64,000 nt of DNA from assembly GCA_947396885.1 (NCBI GenBank), contig OX377204.1:48967139-49031138 (forward strand). The letters are read 5' to 3'. Every line of letters starts with the position of its first letter. Positions within the stretch are counted from its first letter, which is position 1. Below the pieces are notes generated by a model. It did not search any database and was not told where the DNA came from. It saw nothing but the letters and a program-made list of their open reading frames with translations. Shown in pieces: positions 1-10,799 of the stretch. The position numbers and the translations under genes were made by a program. Source of the DNA: Heligmosomoides polygyrus polygyrus (taxonomy: Eukaryota > Nematoda > Chromadorea > Rhabditida > Heligmosomidae).

Positions 1-1560
1 CTCACAAGGGCACACGATCACCGCTGCCATTTGCGCCATTTAGCTGGATAAAATTACTCGCGGAAGCTGTTAGGGAAAAGCGGCGGGAATAACCTTCAGA
101 GCACCTCCTTCAGGATAACGCCAGAGCCCATGAAGCTAAACCGACCCACCAAAAATCGAGCAGCTGGGGGCTGGAAGACCGTACCCATCCACAACATTTT
201 CCTGACATACCCCCCCCCCCCCCAGACTACCATTTGCTCCACTCCCTAAAAGTTCCTTAGCTAAGAAATGTTTCAGAACGTTTGAAGGTTTACGTCGGGC
301 GGTCGCCGACCTTTTCGACTCCCGGTGTCCCAGTTCAGAAAAGAGGGATAGGTGACCTGCCCAAGTTTAGTCGTACCTCAAAAATTTTTCAAATATTCGA
401 TCGAATGCTCTCAAACTTTGAGTATTGGAGATCGAATACATTCGAAGAACGCGATTTTTTCAAAGTTCACTGACTTACTCGGAAGGGGGACTACTGTAGT
501 TACTATCAGTGGTGATTCTATTGTTGATTGATTTGCATTGTATGCTGAATACAGAAATAAAGAAAAAGGTGAAAAGCCTTTCCGATCAACCTCCTACCTT
601 TCTTTGTCGACGCGAAAAGATTTCTCCTGGAATAAGCGAGAGATGCGCTGCGGTCGGAACTGTTCAAATCTTTGCCACGAACATTTATTGAACACATGAG
701 GTAAGCGTAGAGTTCGAAGAAATAGGAGGGAAACTGCTGTCTGACTCATCGTGCCTCGTCGAAGGCCATGAGTGTCAGCAATAGGCTACACAAGCAAAAT
801 GAACTGTCCGCTATCAAAAAAGAAACACTTTGATGCCAGGTCAAGCTGGTACAGTCCTCGCTTCCGTGTTTTGAAGGTCCATTTCCAGGTGCTAAACGAT
901 TTGAGTTTCTTCGTGTCGAGAGAAAAGTCGTAGTCTCGTAGTCTTCAAAACTCGCGCGCTTGCGAGGTACCCTCAAACGTACGTGAATTTAAATCGACTT
1001 TGCCGCAGAGTTAACATCGCTCATGGAATCGTACTTTTTTGTATGAGAAGTTTATAAGAAATCTGATACCACATTGGAACGGAAATATATGAAAAAGGAT
1101 GAATTGGTTTGATATGCCCGGAACCCGAAGCGCAAGCCATGAAACTGCTTGAAAGCCGAAGAAATCACGAACGTTATAAAAACGAACAACGGAAAGCAAA
1201 ACCCAGATGGTCTGATCACAATATAACGAGAGTTTTAGCTACAGTAACCGCATAGATGAGCTACATTTGTCCATGTAGAAGAATGGAAAAAGTTGAGCTC
1301 CTCTCACAGAATTGGTGAAGCCTTATGGAGCAGGAATACTGAACAATATGCCAACGCTTTCACACACTTTATGCAATAAGTAGCCATCTTATGCGTCGTA
1401 GAGCTTGCAATATCATCCCGAGGGAGCACTTTGGTGTTTATTTATCAACTGCTGGCATAGAATCTCCATTAAACGTACGCGGGGAAAATGTCCCGTCGAG
1501 TTTCAGGACCTTATTCTATTCTACGCCCCGCGAATTGCGGCTGGTGCAGCGGAGAAATAG
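1..1560. other. no recognised feature
   Basis: I see no gene here. Open frames are short and mutually overlapping. The only notable structure is a 14-base C homopolymer at about 210-223. Confidence 0.5.
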
Positions 1561-1954
1561 GGGAGGAAACTCACGGGATTCAGCATTTAGCCACCACCGT
1601 GATCGGAAACGACAATGACGCGACATACATACATACATAGTTCGGAGTGCACTGGTTCGACGTCGCCTCCCGATTTCGGAAGAGTTGTCCTGGTGGGAGC
1701 GACAGATGCGGAGCCAAGCAAACTCTACTGGATGACGACATGATATGCAGCAACCCCGTGGACTGGCGCATATCAAGTGAGTAAACGACTGGAAACATGT
1801 CCTAGGCGTCACGTGCATATTTGCAGCTGTAGAAAAAACTTCAAGCACATTTTCTCGTATTGGGAAGCCAATCAGGGCCATTATCACTTCTTGAAAGAGA
1901 GACAAATGCATGATTTCGATCAGCGCTTCGACCGCAACATCGCAACACCGAACT

Positions 1955-2310
1955 AAAATGGGAAGACGTGGGAGGTCGACGGCCGGCGGCTGCACCATCT
2001 TCGCTTCGCTGACGACATCGTGCTCATAACACTGAGCATCAGCCAGGCGGAGCGAATGCTGGCCGACTTCGACCGTGTATGTGGGAACGTTGGACTGCAG
2101 CTGAACCTTACGAAGACGATGTTCATGAGGAACGGACAAGTTTCTGATGCCCCATTCTCGTTACTTCTTCGCGAAAGCCCTGAACGAACGATATGACGCT
2201 CTTCGTGTTCCTCGAGCGAGGAGAGTTCGCTGGAGCACTCTGGCACGCGACAGGGACGAATGGAGAGGCCTCAGGCTCCCGCCCGAGCAACTTGATGATC
2301 AACGGAACGG
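1955..2310 (+). pseudogene. RTE-type LINE reverse transcriptase fragment with internal deletion
   Basis: This is a relic of a non-LTR retrotransposon polyprotein of the RTE type. Read with frame changes, positions about 1955-2160 encode a WED-VDGR segment, the LHHLRFADDIVLI catalytic motif C, and the downstream SQAERMLADFDRV / [15 protein letters not shown] thumb-proximal block. From about 2165 the frame jumps to the extreme C terminus ([20 protein letters not shown], then [11 protein letters not shown]), so roughly the last third of the RT is deleted. The same blocks occur in order in the fuller minus-strand copy at 54.7-57.1 kb, which supports the assignment. Frameshifts make it non-coding. 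The 207-codon frame on the opposite strand is an antisense shadow. Confidence 0.85.
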
Positions 2311-2879
2311 CAGGTGATACAGGTAAAATGTTCCCTAGCATCTGTATCTCCCTCTTGCAGAATTTTCCTTTTTCAGGTTTCGGAAAACTTCATGTTTTTC
2401 TCCAGCCAAAAGGATGAAAAAGTACCCTTTTCAGTTTGTATGCTTTAATAACTCAGATAGCCACAGCTGGAATTCCTATTGGTTTGTTTAGCAAAGACAT
2501 TTCCATGATAATAACGACCTTGGAAGCATTTAAGTAATCGGTAAAATCAGTTACTCCATGTAGCGCTTGCCTTTATACTAGTTCTAATGTAACGCTCGGT
2601 TCTGTGAGCCATTAGATTATTGACGTAACAATCGAACCATGCGGAAGAACAGAAAACGACGCAGTGTTCCCAGCGAAGTAGAAGGAAAGAGCCATTCTAA
2701 TTTCCTCCTAGACTGTAAAGGGAACGGCACTGCGCAAGTTGAGAATGGGCTCCGACAATAAAACCGACACTTTGGGCTGAAAAACCGCATATTCAACGTC
2801 GCCGCAAGGCATGATAGGCAGACAGAGGTTAGGTGCTAGTCGTTCCGCTACGACAGGCGTGAAGAAGAGTGTTGTGCTC
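2311..2879. other. no recognised feature
   Basis: Between the RTE relic and the 281-bp tandem duplication I see no gene, repeat or RNA signature. Confidence 0.5.
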
Positions 2880-2966
2880 AATTCAAATCAGTTTCCTTAA
2901 GCCTCAAGTGGCTGGTATCGAGGTAGCAAGCTGTCACAACGATGTTTTGTTGCGATCAAAACTTCT

Positions 2967-3042
2967 GGCGCCAGGCGGGACTCGAACCCGCACCTCCCTC
3001 TGACCGGGCGGGAATGCTCTACGCCTTTACACCACCGGCGCC
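2967..3042 (-). tRNA. tRNA-like gene or tRNA-derived pseudogene, copy 1
   Basis: On the minus strand this 76-nt segment can form a 7-bp acceptor stem (GCGCCGG with CTGGCGC). It has a perfect A-box match (TGGTGTAAAGG), a perfect B-box (GGTTCGAGTCC), and a 5-bp T stem GCGGG/CCCGC. The anticodon arm does not fold canonically: the bases at the normal stem positions do not pair, and only a shifted TCCC/GGGA stem with an 11-nt loop is possible. The middle resembles tRNA-Asp(GTC) with an insertion. It is therefore probably a pseudogene or the head of a tRNA-derived element that keeps an internal Pol III promoter. A functional tRNA is less likely. Confidence 0.6.
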
Positions 3043-3247
3043 GTTTGATCGAACGCAACATCCACACCTCGTGGGACCGATCAGCAGTCACCCGTATCCG
3101 GGATGACCTGGCTGCTGATATCAGCATGGAACCAGTTAAGCTGATGGTCTTGATAGAAACAATTCAAATCAGTTTCCTTAAGCCTCAAGTGGCTGGTATC
3201 GAGGTAGCAAGCTGTCACAACGATGTTTTGTTGCGATCAAAACTTCT

Positions 3248-3323
3248 GGCGCCAGGCGGGACTCGAACCCGCACCTCCCTCTGACCGGGCGGGAATGCTC
3301 TACGCCTTTACACCACCGGCGCC
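3248..3323 (-). tRNA. tRNA-like gene or tRNA-derived pseudogene, copy 2
   Basis: This is identical in structure to the copy 281 bp upstream (same A box, B box, acceptor stem and defective anticodon arm), so it arose by tandem duplication of the surrounding unit. No nucleotide difference is seen within the tRNA-like part. Confidence 0.6.
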
Positions 3324-3503
3324 GTTTGATCGAATGCAACATCCACACCTCGTGGGACCGATCAGCAGTCACCCGTATCCGGGATGACCTGGCCGCTGAT
3401 ATCAGCATGGAACCAGTTAAGCTGATGGTCTTGATAGAAACAATTCAAATCAGTTTCCTTAAGCCTCAAGTGGCTGGTATCGAGGTAGCAAGCTGTCACA
3501 ACG

Positions 3504-4150
3504 GTTGTGCTCGACACGATGTGTTGTGCTCGAGACGATCTCTCCTGGCTGATCGAGGGTTCTAGACCAGTTAAACACCGCCGGCCATCGAAAGACTGCT
3601 CCGCGCAGGGTTCCAAAGTAATCGACAAAGAGCGAATGCAGCTATACGCTCACGACCGTGACTCCGATGTCAGGGCGAAGGGCGATGGAATCAGTTCCAC
3701 GAAGCTGCCGACGGCAGTGGGGTTGTCACCTGTCCGAAATAGTGTTGGGAAGCGAAAAAGTTCGGAAGAGCCCCTATGTACGAATCAGTGCAATGGACAA
3801 CATTGCATTTCGTCGCATCCTTCTGAAGATCCACTCCTGCGTATGTACCGCTCACAAATCTCAGGTTTCTCCTTTGTAAGTGAATTGGGTTCTGCGTCAT
3901 CCTAAAAGACAATGATGGATCGTGCACAAATACTGTAGTGCTCATTTCCACAAATCAAATAGAATGATTAAAAAAGAAACACACAGCAGGAAAGCGCTGA
4001 AATGAATGGAATAGGTAGAACCACGCAGCCTTCTTGAGGAATCTGAGTATTCACGTTGAGAAAGGAAAAAGGCGACGTGATGCTGTTTCTCTTAATTGTA
4101 CACAGCTGTGCTACAGAACGCCATAGCTAGCCTAGGTTGATGAGATAAAA
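3504..4150. other. no recognised feature
   Basis: A 132-codon frame at 3507-3905 begins inside the partial repeat and shows no recognisable domain. I see no other structure. Confidence 0.4.
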
Positions 4151-4154
4151 CCTA

Positions 4155-4965
4155 GTTCATCGACGGCCGGAAGAACAGCAACTTCGTTTCGCTGATGATA
4201 TCGTTCAACTCCGCCGAGATGGAAATAAACGACCCTGAAGGTTTTGCTGAGTGAGCGCAACACAAGAACAGGTCTTGCGCTAGAACACCGGACGACGTTT
4301 CAAAAACGAGCCGACGAGCACAGGATACCTGCGGTCGCTGGTGCAACTTCCTTGCAAAGATTCCCTCTGCGCTTGTCCTGCCGTTGTGCTGGAGACCGCG
4401 GCAGCACAAAGGTAAGAACAAAACGACTCCTGGCCGAAAGCGAAACGCTTCCTTTGTGCCGTATGGACACGTTGTGCAAGACCACAGCTCTTGCGCAGGA
4501 TTTCAGTCTTTCCGTATTCGCCGAGAGTCTAGGGCTTCTTGCCCAGCGATTTGCCTCAAAAAAAGTGGGGGAGCTCGCGAAGGCCGAGCTGGAGAGAACA
4601 TGAACAGAACGCAAATCATGGTTAGAGTGAAGCGTTGGACAAGAACAGAAAGCTGTAAGGAGTCATTCTACAGCATTCTTCCCACGCGTGCATAAGAAGG
4701 TAGCTGAACATAGTGAATGACCTAACTTGTGAAATACGTATCCTAGCCTACACGCAGCATGAGCAGCTTTCAACTACAATTCGTGAGGTGACGTACTAGG
4801 CAGGAGGTGCTGACCTCTGGGTCACCATCTTCAACTTGTCCGTATTGCCAGCACTACGTTGTGGTACTGCAGCATGGCATGACAAAAAGTCAGCTCCCTC
4901 TCGCGTTCGACTCCTTGCGTATTTGAATGACTACTTCTCAAGGCGAACTGGGTTCCGGACGTCAG
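4155..4965 (+). pseudogene. scattered RTE-like reverse transcriptase traces
   Basis: Two short islands look like eroded RTE polymerase. At about 4165-4210 one frame reads QLRFADDIV, the RT motif C. At about 4805-4960 another reads FNLSVLPALRCGTAAWHD followed by LNDYFSRRTGF, resembling the C-terminal 'tVLPAL.YaaEtW...L...NRRT' block of nematode RTE proteins. The sequence between them is not alignable by eye, so they may be one decayed element or two. The overlapping frames at 4244-4695 are not recognisable. Confidence 0.45.
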
Positions 4966-6730
4966 ATACCCCTCAGATAACCCTTCTTGGCGCGCCTCCC
5001 TTGTAGCACCACACGAGTTGTCACGCGTCGGCCCTGCGACCGATTAAGAACTTACCAGCCATCAGATGTTATGATGAACGGCATCGATAGAAAGCCCTTC
5101 TACGCTATACACAGCCGGATTTTCCCATTTCCATCGTCCGCCGGTAACCACCTGCTCCTTCATGAAGGTTTCTTTTTTTGAAATCGGTTTATAGATATTG
5201 GAGGAATTCGTACAATAACCACTGCGAAAATAAAAATAAAAATCCAGGAAACCAAAACGCTCAATGAGGTCCACACCAGAAAATACCAAAGTACCATTGA
5301 GTCGATTTACGAGGGCTGGCGGAACACCATAGATCTCTCTTCACGTGAAGTTACGAATAAATCTTTATCTTTTATCTTTTATTTTGCTCTATAAACAGGT
5401 TTTATTAATCATAATTTGTGCGCTTCCATTACATGCTTCAAAGCCCAGCTTGGGATCCGTCTTTTGAAGGCCGTTGGCATTAGAGGCATTTATCCACAGG
5501 ATGACCACCCGTTTGGCGCGTAAACTCGTCCGTCCTGAACAGATCCCACCAGCTACCCCCTCCCTTCCGATAGATCGAGTCTCTAACGTTGCGCACCCGA
5601 AACATTGCCGAGTTGCCTACTTACTTCTTCGGAAAGGTGACAGTTAGATCCTATGAGTTACCGAATGGCTTCCAAGAAACAAGAAGAAGCCGCTCGAAAG
5701 ACCTCTGACAAGATGCGCATATCCATTCTCAAGGCCATCTAGTGAACGAGCTCACCCTCAATGAATGCAAGTCGTTAGGAATGTGGCGGAACGGAAAAGT
5801 TGTGGTCCCCGCTAGGACAATACCTGCTTATGAACCGTCAAAATATAGAAGGTAAAACATATCCTACTCCTTATAGTAATCGTTAATTTACTTCATGCAT
5901 TATGTAGGTCTGTAAGCCGTTGTTGACATCAATTTTAGCCTTGGAAAAGGTGGCCTGGTTTTAACAGCCTCTTACTGAAGTGAACAGCACAGGGGAGTAT
6001 GAATCAATTAAACGATTAACTAAGGCTTAGGCTCCCATTTCCATCTTTCGCCATTTCCCCTTCGCAGTTGAATTTCTGTTCTCTGCCTGAACCCATTGGC
6101 AATGTTTTCGTATTCGTTTTCAAGAAAGGCAAGTAAGGAATCGCGGTGAGGAAAGGACAAAACGGTAGTCCGTCCAGCGGCCAGCCATTGTACGTATTAC
6201 ATAGGTCAAATCGGCATTCTATTCACTTCCAAGATGTCTACTAAAGTAGGATACGCCTTATGGTACGCCTTCCACTTCAAGAGTTCTATTCGGTCTCTCC
6301 TTCTAACACAAGGGGTGGCCAATGGAAAATCCAAGTTCCCACTGCAAAAAGCAATGTAAGATCCTCATTTTTCACTAATAGAGCAGGAGTTGAATTTTTG
6401 AAGCTTTCAAAGAAAAATAGCCTATCAAGCAGTCTAAGGCAATTCAAAAAACTAGCTGACAGGTATCTCCAGGAAATTTTACAGTTTGCTGTCGTTTTCG
6501 AGGTTTTGTTTTGTTGTAAGAGAAACTTAGCATGGTTGATCAAGCAAATCGTTGTGTTCTGCTCGACATTTAGCGGAGCGACTCAAAAATTTGAGTATGA
6601 GAAGGCCTCCGGGGAATAACAGCGTGGAGATATGTACATACGAAGGCTGCCTCTCTGAGCGAAAGGAAATTGACATGTTGAAGTTGAGCAAAGCGTGCTC
6701 CAGCCAAAATCGAGAGGTGCATAGATAAAG
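4966..6730. other. no recognised feature
   Basis: No gene or repeat is recognised. Several short frames occur (for example 119 codons at 6260-6619), none with a domain I know. Confidence 0.45.
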
Positions 6731-7109
6731 GATGGAAGCTGCTCATCATTTCACACACTCACAGGCACGTCGCCTCGACATTTGACTGCCTTGCACGCCT
6801 CGAGAGGACCTCCGTCAACCGCTCAACAAGTCTCTCTGGCTCATTGTGGGATGTCACCATAAGCATCTGCCAGCAACTCCTTTTCGCCTAACAAGGTGGA
6901 AATGTCCCCCCCCCCCCTTGTCTTGCGGTTGCTGCCGCGAGGCACTGCAGTAATTCCTCTCTTAACGTCTACTCAGCAGTCCCGAGCCGCAGCACGAGCT
7001 GTTCGCTTCGGCTAGTAAGTAAAATCGCTACACCGTTCGGAAAAGTGTGCAGTAAGAGTGACTTCCAGACTTCGCCCTTCGAAGCCGTTTCTGATCGCGT
7101 TACAGGTCA
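6731..7109 (+). repeat. 379-bp orphan repeat, copy 1
   Basis: This segment is nearly identical to the reverse complement of 19135-19514, including a poly-C tract near its middle (about 6906-6918 here). It has no open frame of note in either copy. It ends where the truncated LINE begins. The sequences outside the two copies do not match, so the unit boundaries are about 6731 and 7109. Confidence 0.9.
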
Positions 7110-10100
7110 GAGAACCTGCATAAGGTTTTTCCGATATGATTTCTAATGTTGCTTGTAGGTTTGCTATCGTCTATAGGCCTCCCAATTCTGCAGCTTCAGA
7201 TGACGATTCATTAATTGAACGTTTGACAGATTACTGCAGTTCTTTTGAGCATTTAATAATGTTGGGTGATTTCAACATCGATGTTGATTGGGTACATAGC
7301 TCTCCCAAGAACTCTGTTGCTCTTAAATTCTTTGACTTTTTCAAGAACTGTGGTCTTCAGCAACTAGTAACAGAGAGTACACGGGGAAACTCAGTTCTTG
7401 ATTTGATTTTAGCATCTAATCCTTCGATCAAGAACGTCCAGATTCTGCCACCGCTTGGAGCATCGGATCATAATATAGTATCTTTTGAACTAGATGTTTA
7501 CGTGTTTTCCAAAATTCATGTTCCTCTACACTACCTAGGTGATTTGGCATCCCCATCTTTACTCTTGCCTCTTAGTTCCTTCCAACCCGACCCGATGCTA
7601 CCCCGACCAGACTTTAATCGCATAAATTATTTTGCGCTCAATTCATATTTTTCTAAAATTGACTGGCTGTCAGTGTTTAGTGATTACACTTCTGTCGATG
7701 ATGTCTACTATAGGTTTTGCTGTGTCATTTATAGAGCTCTTGGGCTTTTCGGCTGCTTAAAAATGAAGATACCTAATCAATCACATTATCCCAGACACAT
7801 ACGCAATCTCTTTGCCCAAAAGCAACGTCTGTTCTCACAAATGAAACATCGTGAAGACAATAATCAATTCCTTTACAATAAAGTTTGCACCGACCTTGAG
7901 CTTCACTTGAAGAAATTTCTCGCATACCGCGTTAGTAGATTAGCTGTTGATGGCTCCTTAAAAAGACTTTATCACCATATTCGAACTAAACTAAGTGTTG
8001 ACCGCACCGTGCCCACATTAGTTGATGAGGATGGTGTAAGATATCTCACTGATAGTGATAAAGCTACAGCCCTTGCCTCTCATTTTGTCAAGTCATTCTC
8101 CAGCCCCCCACAAACCAATGTGGGGCTCCAGACCCATGTTCCTCCTAGGTCCGCTCGCGCTGATGCTCTCTACTTTCACCCTGAAGAAATTGCGTCAGTC
8201 TTGAGATCTATGAAAACATCTCTATCTGAACCATATGATGGCATCCCACAACTGGTTTATAAGAAGTGCCACTCGTCGCTAGCAATTCCTCTTTCGCTTA
8301 TCTTCAATCTTTCTTTTATGAATGGTGAGGTCCCCCAAATCTGGAAAGAAGCTATTGTCACTGCTATACCCAAAAAGAATGGCACCAACCTTCTGAATAA
8401 TTTCAGGCCCATTTCTATTTTGCCATCTCCGATAAAGGTCATGGAAGGCATCGTTCGTAAACGTATTTTTTCGTTTCTTGACAGAGCGGGTGTTATTCCT
8501 AAGGAGCAACATGGATTCCTGTCTGGAGCCTCCACCACAACTAATCTTGTCGACACCCTTCATGATATTTCCTATGCTCTCAACGGTGGCAAATCTGTTG
8601 ACATGATTTATATTGATTTATCTAAAGCTTTCGACAGAGTTTCGCATTCTAAGTTACTGGATTGTGTGGCTAGATTAGGATTGGATGTTGAAATTGTTCA
8701 TTGGCTACGTTCTTATCTGCATAATAGGCATATGACTGTAAAGGTTGGTAACGCATTTTCTAACAGATACAGTTGTGTCAGTGGAGTCCCACAGGGTGCT
8801 GCTCTTTCACCCTTGTTGTTTCTCATTTATACCCTTGATCTGCCGCATTTCCTAAGTACCAGTCCATCTATTAGGGTCCAGATGTTTGCAGATGACATTA
8901 AAATGTATGGCATATATGATGTTAACGACTGCGATGCGGTGCGTGCAGCCCTTAAAGCTTCGTTGCTGAAACTGTCGCAGTGGGCCTCCCTTTATGAAAT
9001 CCCCATCAATCTGGATAAGTGTAAGCTTATGCATTTCGGTGGGGGTCAAACCATGGAGTATGAAATTAGTGGGCATGCTGTTGAGCGCTGTTTTTCTTTC
9101 AACGACCTTGGTGTCATTTTTGAGCCCACTTTATCCTTCAGTAAACAAATCGACAAGTTATGCTCCAAGGCTTATGCGGCGCTGTTTCTCATCTTTCGTA
9201 ATATTAAATCATCCGACCCCAAGATCTTTATCCGTTTGTACTCGTCATATGTACTGCCACATCTCGAGTACGGTTCACAGGTTTGGAACCCATGTACCAC
9301 TAAATCCATCTCAAAGATTGAGAAAGTGCAGCATGTGTTCACACGTCTATTGTGGTACAGGTGTTTAAGGCAAAATCCATGTGAGATGATTCCCTCTTAC
9401 CCTGAGCGCCTAAAGATGTTTTCACTACCCTCACTGCAGTCTAGAAGAATAGCTGCTGATCTTATTTTTTGCCTTCATATTCTGAGGGGTAGGTCGAAAC
9501 TGAAGATGAGCAAATACTGGACGCTCGTGCCCTCATCTTGTAGGATTGGTGGATTAAATCTCCACTACTCTAGAATTCGCAAAAATAACTATTCAGTGAG
9601 GTTTAACAATATCTTTTGCCGTTTTGCGAGATGGGTGGACTTGCTTCCTAATGATTTGATTACTTCTGATGATATTCCTAGCGTGAGAAATAAACTTTTA
9701 AAGCTTGATCTTATTCAATGCTTAAATATTCCATATAATGCAGCTCAGGGTTAGTACTATCTCAACCTTTTCCAGTCGATCAAATGCTCTGCTGACATCT
9801 TTCATTGCCGACTGTTGCACTTCGGTCTCTCCGGCCTACCTTCTACCCGGTCTTCCGTCTTGGGCATGTTTACCGGTCGCGGCCGTGCTCGAACACAATC
9901 GCTCTGGGCGGCTTAATTGACGGCTGTTATGTGATTTCTTTCATTGTTGTTTTGCTGCCCATGGTCTGTTTCATCCTGCCTTTTTTCGTTTTTCTTGCAG
10001 ACACTGCCGTGCGGCATGAGTTACACTTGTTTAATGCAATAGTAATGTGCCTTCTAACGGCGAGGCTTTTTCCTTTTCTAACGAAAATGTTTCTTTTTCG

Positions 10101-10799
10101 CTTTGTGTTCTCTGTTTCTTTGTTTCCTAAGTGTATTCCGTTTCTGGATGCTGAGAGAGTGAGGGCGATACCGTCGTTGGCGTGTGCGCGGGATGGCCGT
10201 GCCTAGGATGGGTTCTTTTACAACATGCTAGTTACATGTCCGCCACTTTTCCTCAGTATTAGTCATCTTGCCATGGTTTCTACAATTTGAAGTCTGGAGC
10301 ACTATCACTTTCACTTTGCTTCATTTTTGCTACATCTCTAGTGCCTCAGGATGATTATCAAAATTACTGCCAGTTCTTACAGCCGCCCCCATTATGTGTC
10401 TATCGGGCGTATGGTCTATCACATATATGCATACAGCTGGCTTAGGATAATTGTCTTCGTTGGCACTAAGTAGCATTTATTACACAGGCCCTTCCTTTTT
10501 GCGGTGCGACATGACTCCTGAGCATACTGTGGGCAAGTTTCCTTTTGGTCGTTTTTGTAGTGGACGTGTTGCTTGTGTGTTGGTGCTCCTGCCCTACCTG
10601 GGCCCTATTCCCTTGAAGTCCACGCTCACTGATGGCGATTCTTCTTCTCGACGCGCTTGCTCTGTTTAGAACGCACTAAGATTTTTCATATTTTCTTTGG
10701 TTTTCTCTATCATTGTTGTCTTGGTTTTTGCGTTTGCTTACACGCATGATGTTTAGGCACATCCTTATGGGTGTATTCATAAATAAATAAATAAATAAG
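7110..10799 (+). mobile_element. 5'-truncated CR1/jockey-group LINE with intact endonuclease/RT frame
   Basis: This non-LTR retrotransposon starts abruptly in the middle of the endonuclease domain next to the 379-bp repeat. It carries one long frame (7136-9754), a ~1-kb 3' UTR, and ends in an (AAAT)n tail at about 10778-10799. A short tandem-repeat tail without poly(A) and the EN-RT layout without RNase H fit the CR1/jockey group. The tail type is shared with the decayed LINEs ending at 16521 (plus) and 35692 (minus). 5' truncation is typical of target-primed reverse transcription. I could not define a target-site duplication. Confidence 0.85.
7136..9754 (+). CDS. LINE endonuclease (partial) / reverse transcriptase
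   Basis: This is an 872-codon uninterrupted frame. Residues ~10-120 are the C-terminal half of an APE-type endonuclease: YRPPNS, LGDFNIDVDW, RGNSVLDLIL and the catalytic-His motif GASDHNIVSF. Residues ~400-650 hold the reverse transcriptase: NNFRPISILPS, motif A IYIDLSKAFDRVSH, motif B GVPQGAALSPLLF and motif C MFADDIKMY with the FADD catalytic pair intact. The C terminus carries the usual thumb/connection (SSYVLPHLEYGSQVWNP). The listed ATG is arbitrary: an in-frame stop at 7121 and the loss of the N-terminal endonuclease show that the original start is gone. An intact frame of this length suggests a fairly recent insertion. The endonuclease should be inactive because its N-terminal catalytic residues are missing. 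Confidence 0.92.
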   Translation: MISNVACRFAIVYRPPNSAASDDDSLIERLTDYCSSFEHLIMLGDFNIDVDWVHSSPKNSVALKFFDFFKNCGLQQLVTESTRGNSVLDLILASNPSIKNVQILPPLGASDHNIVSFELDVYVFSKIHVPLHYLGDLASPSLLLPLSSFQPDPMLPRPDFNRINYFALNSYFSKIDWLSVFSDYTSVDDVYYRFCCVIYRALGLFGCLKMKIPNQSHYPRHIRNLFAQKQRLFSQMKHREDNNQFLYNKVCTDLELHLKKFLAYRVSRLAVDGSLKRLYHHIRTKLSVDRTVPTLVDEDGVRYLTDSDKATALASHFVKSFSSPPQTNVGLQTHVPPRSARADALYFHPEEIASVLRSMKTSLSEPYDGIPQLVYKKCHSSLAIPLSLIFNLSFMNGEVPQIWKEAIVTAIPKKNGTNLLNNFRPISILPSPIKVMEGIVRKRIFSFLDRAGVIPKEQHGFLSGASTTTNLVDTLHDISYALNGGKSVDMIYIDLSKAFDRVSHSKLLDCVARLGLDVEIVHWLRSYLHNRHMTVKVGNAFSNRYSCVSGVPQGAALSPLLFLIYTLDLPHFLSTSPSIRVQMFADDIKMYGIYDVNDCDAVRAALKASLLKLSQWASLYEIPINLDKCKLMHFGGGQTMEYEISGHAVERCFSFNDLGVIFEPTLSFSKQIDKLCSKAYAALFLIFRNIKSSDPKIFIRLYSSYVLPHLEYGSQVWNPCTTKSISKIEKVQHVFTRLLWYRCLRQNPCEMIPSYPERLKMFSLPSLQSRRIAADLIFCLHILRGRSKLKMSKYWTLVPSSCRIGGLNLHYSRIRKNNYSVRFNNIFCRFARWVDLLPNDLITSDDIPSVRNKLLKLDLIQCLNIPYNAAQG

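Larger units (their letters stand above)
2880..3503. repeat. 281-bp direct tandem duplication (two full copies plus a partial third)
   Basis: A 281-bp unit occurs at about 2880-3160 and 3161-3441, followed by a partial third copy to about 3503. The two full copies differ at only a handful of positions. Each contains one minus-strand tRNA-like sequence flanked by a shared sequence with no recognised coding content. The matching short frames in each copy are by-products of the duplication. Confidence 0.93.

Noticed and set aside
1516..2139. 207-codon minus-strand open frame
   Set aside because: It is antisense to the RTE fragment on the plus strand, which explains the openness. No independent domain.
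2880..3503. CRISPR-like or regularly spaced repeat
   Set aside because: The repeat unit is 281 bp, directly adjacent without variable spacers, and the genome is eukaryotic.
4244..4695. overlapping frames on both strands
   Set aside because: Three mutually overlapping frames without domain similarity, so probably chance.
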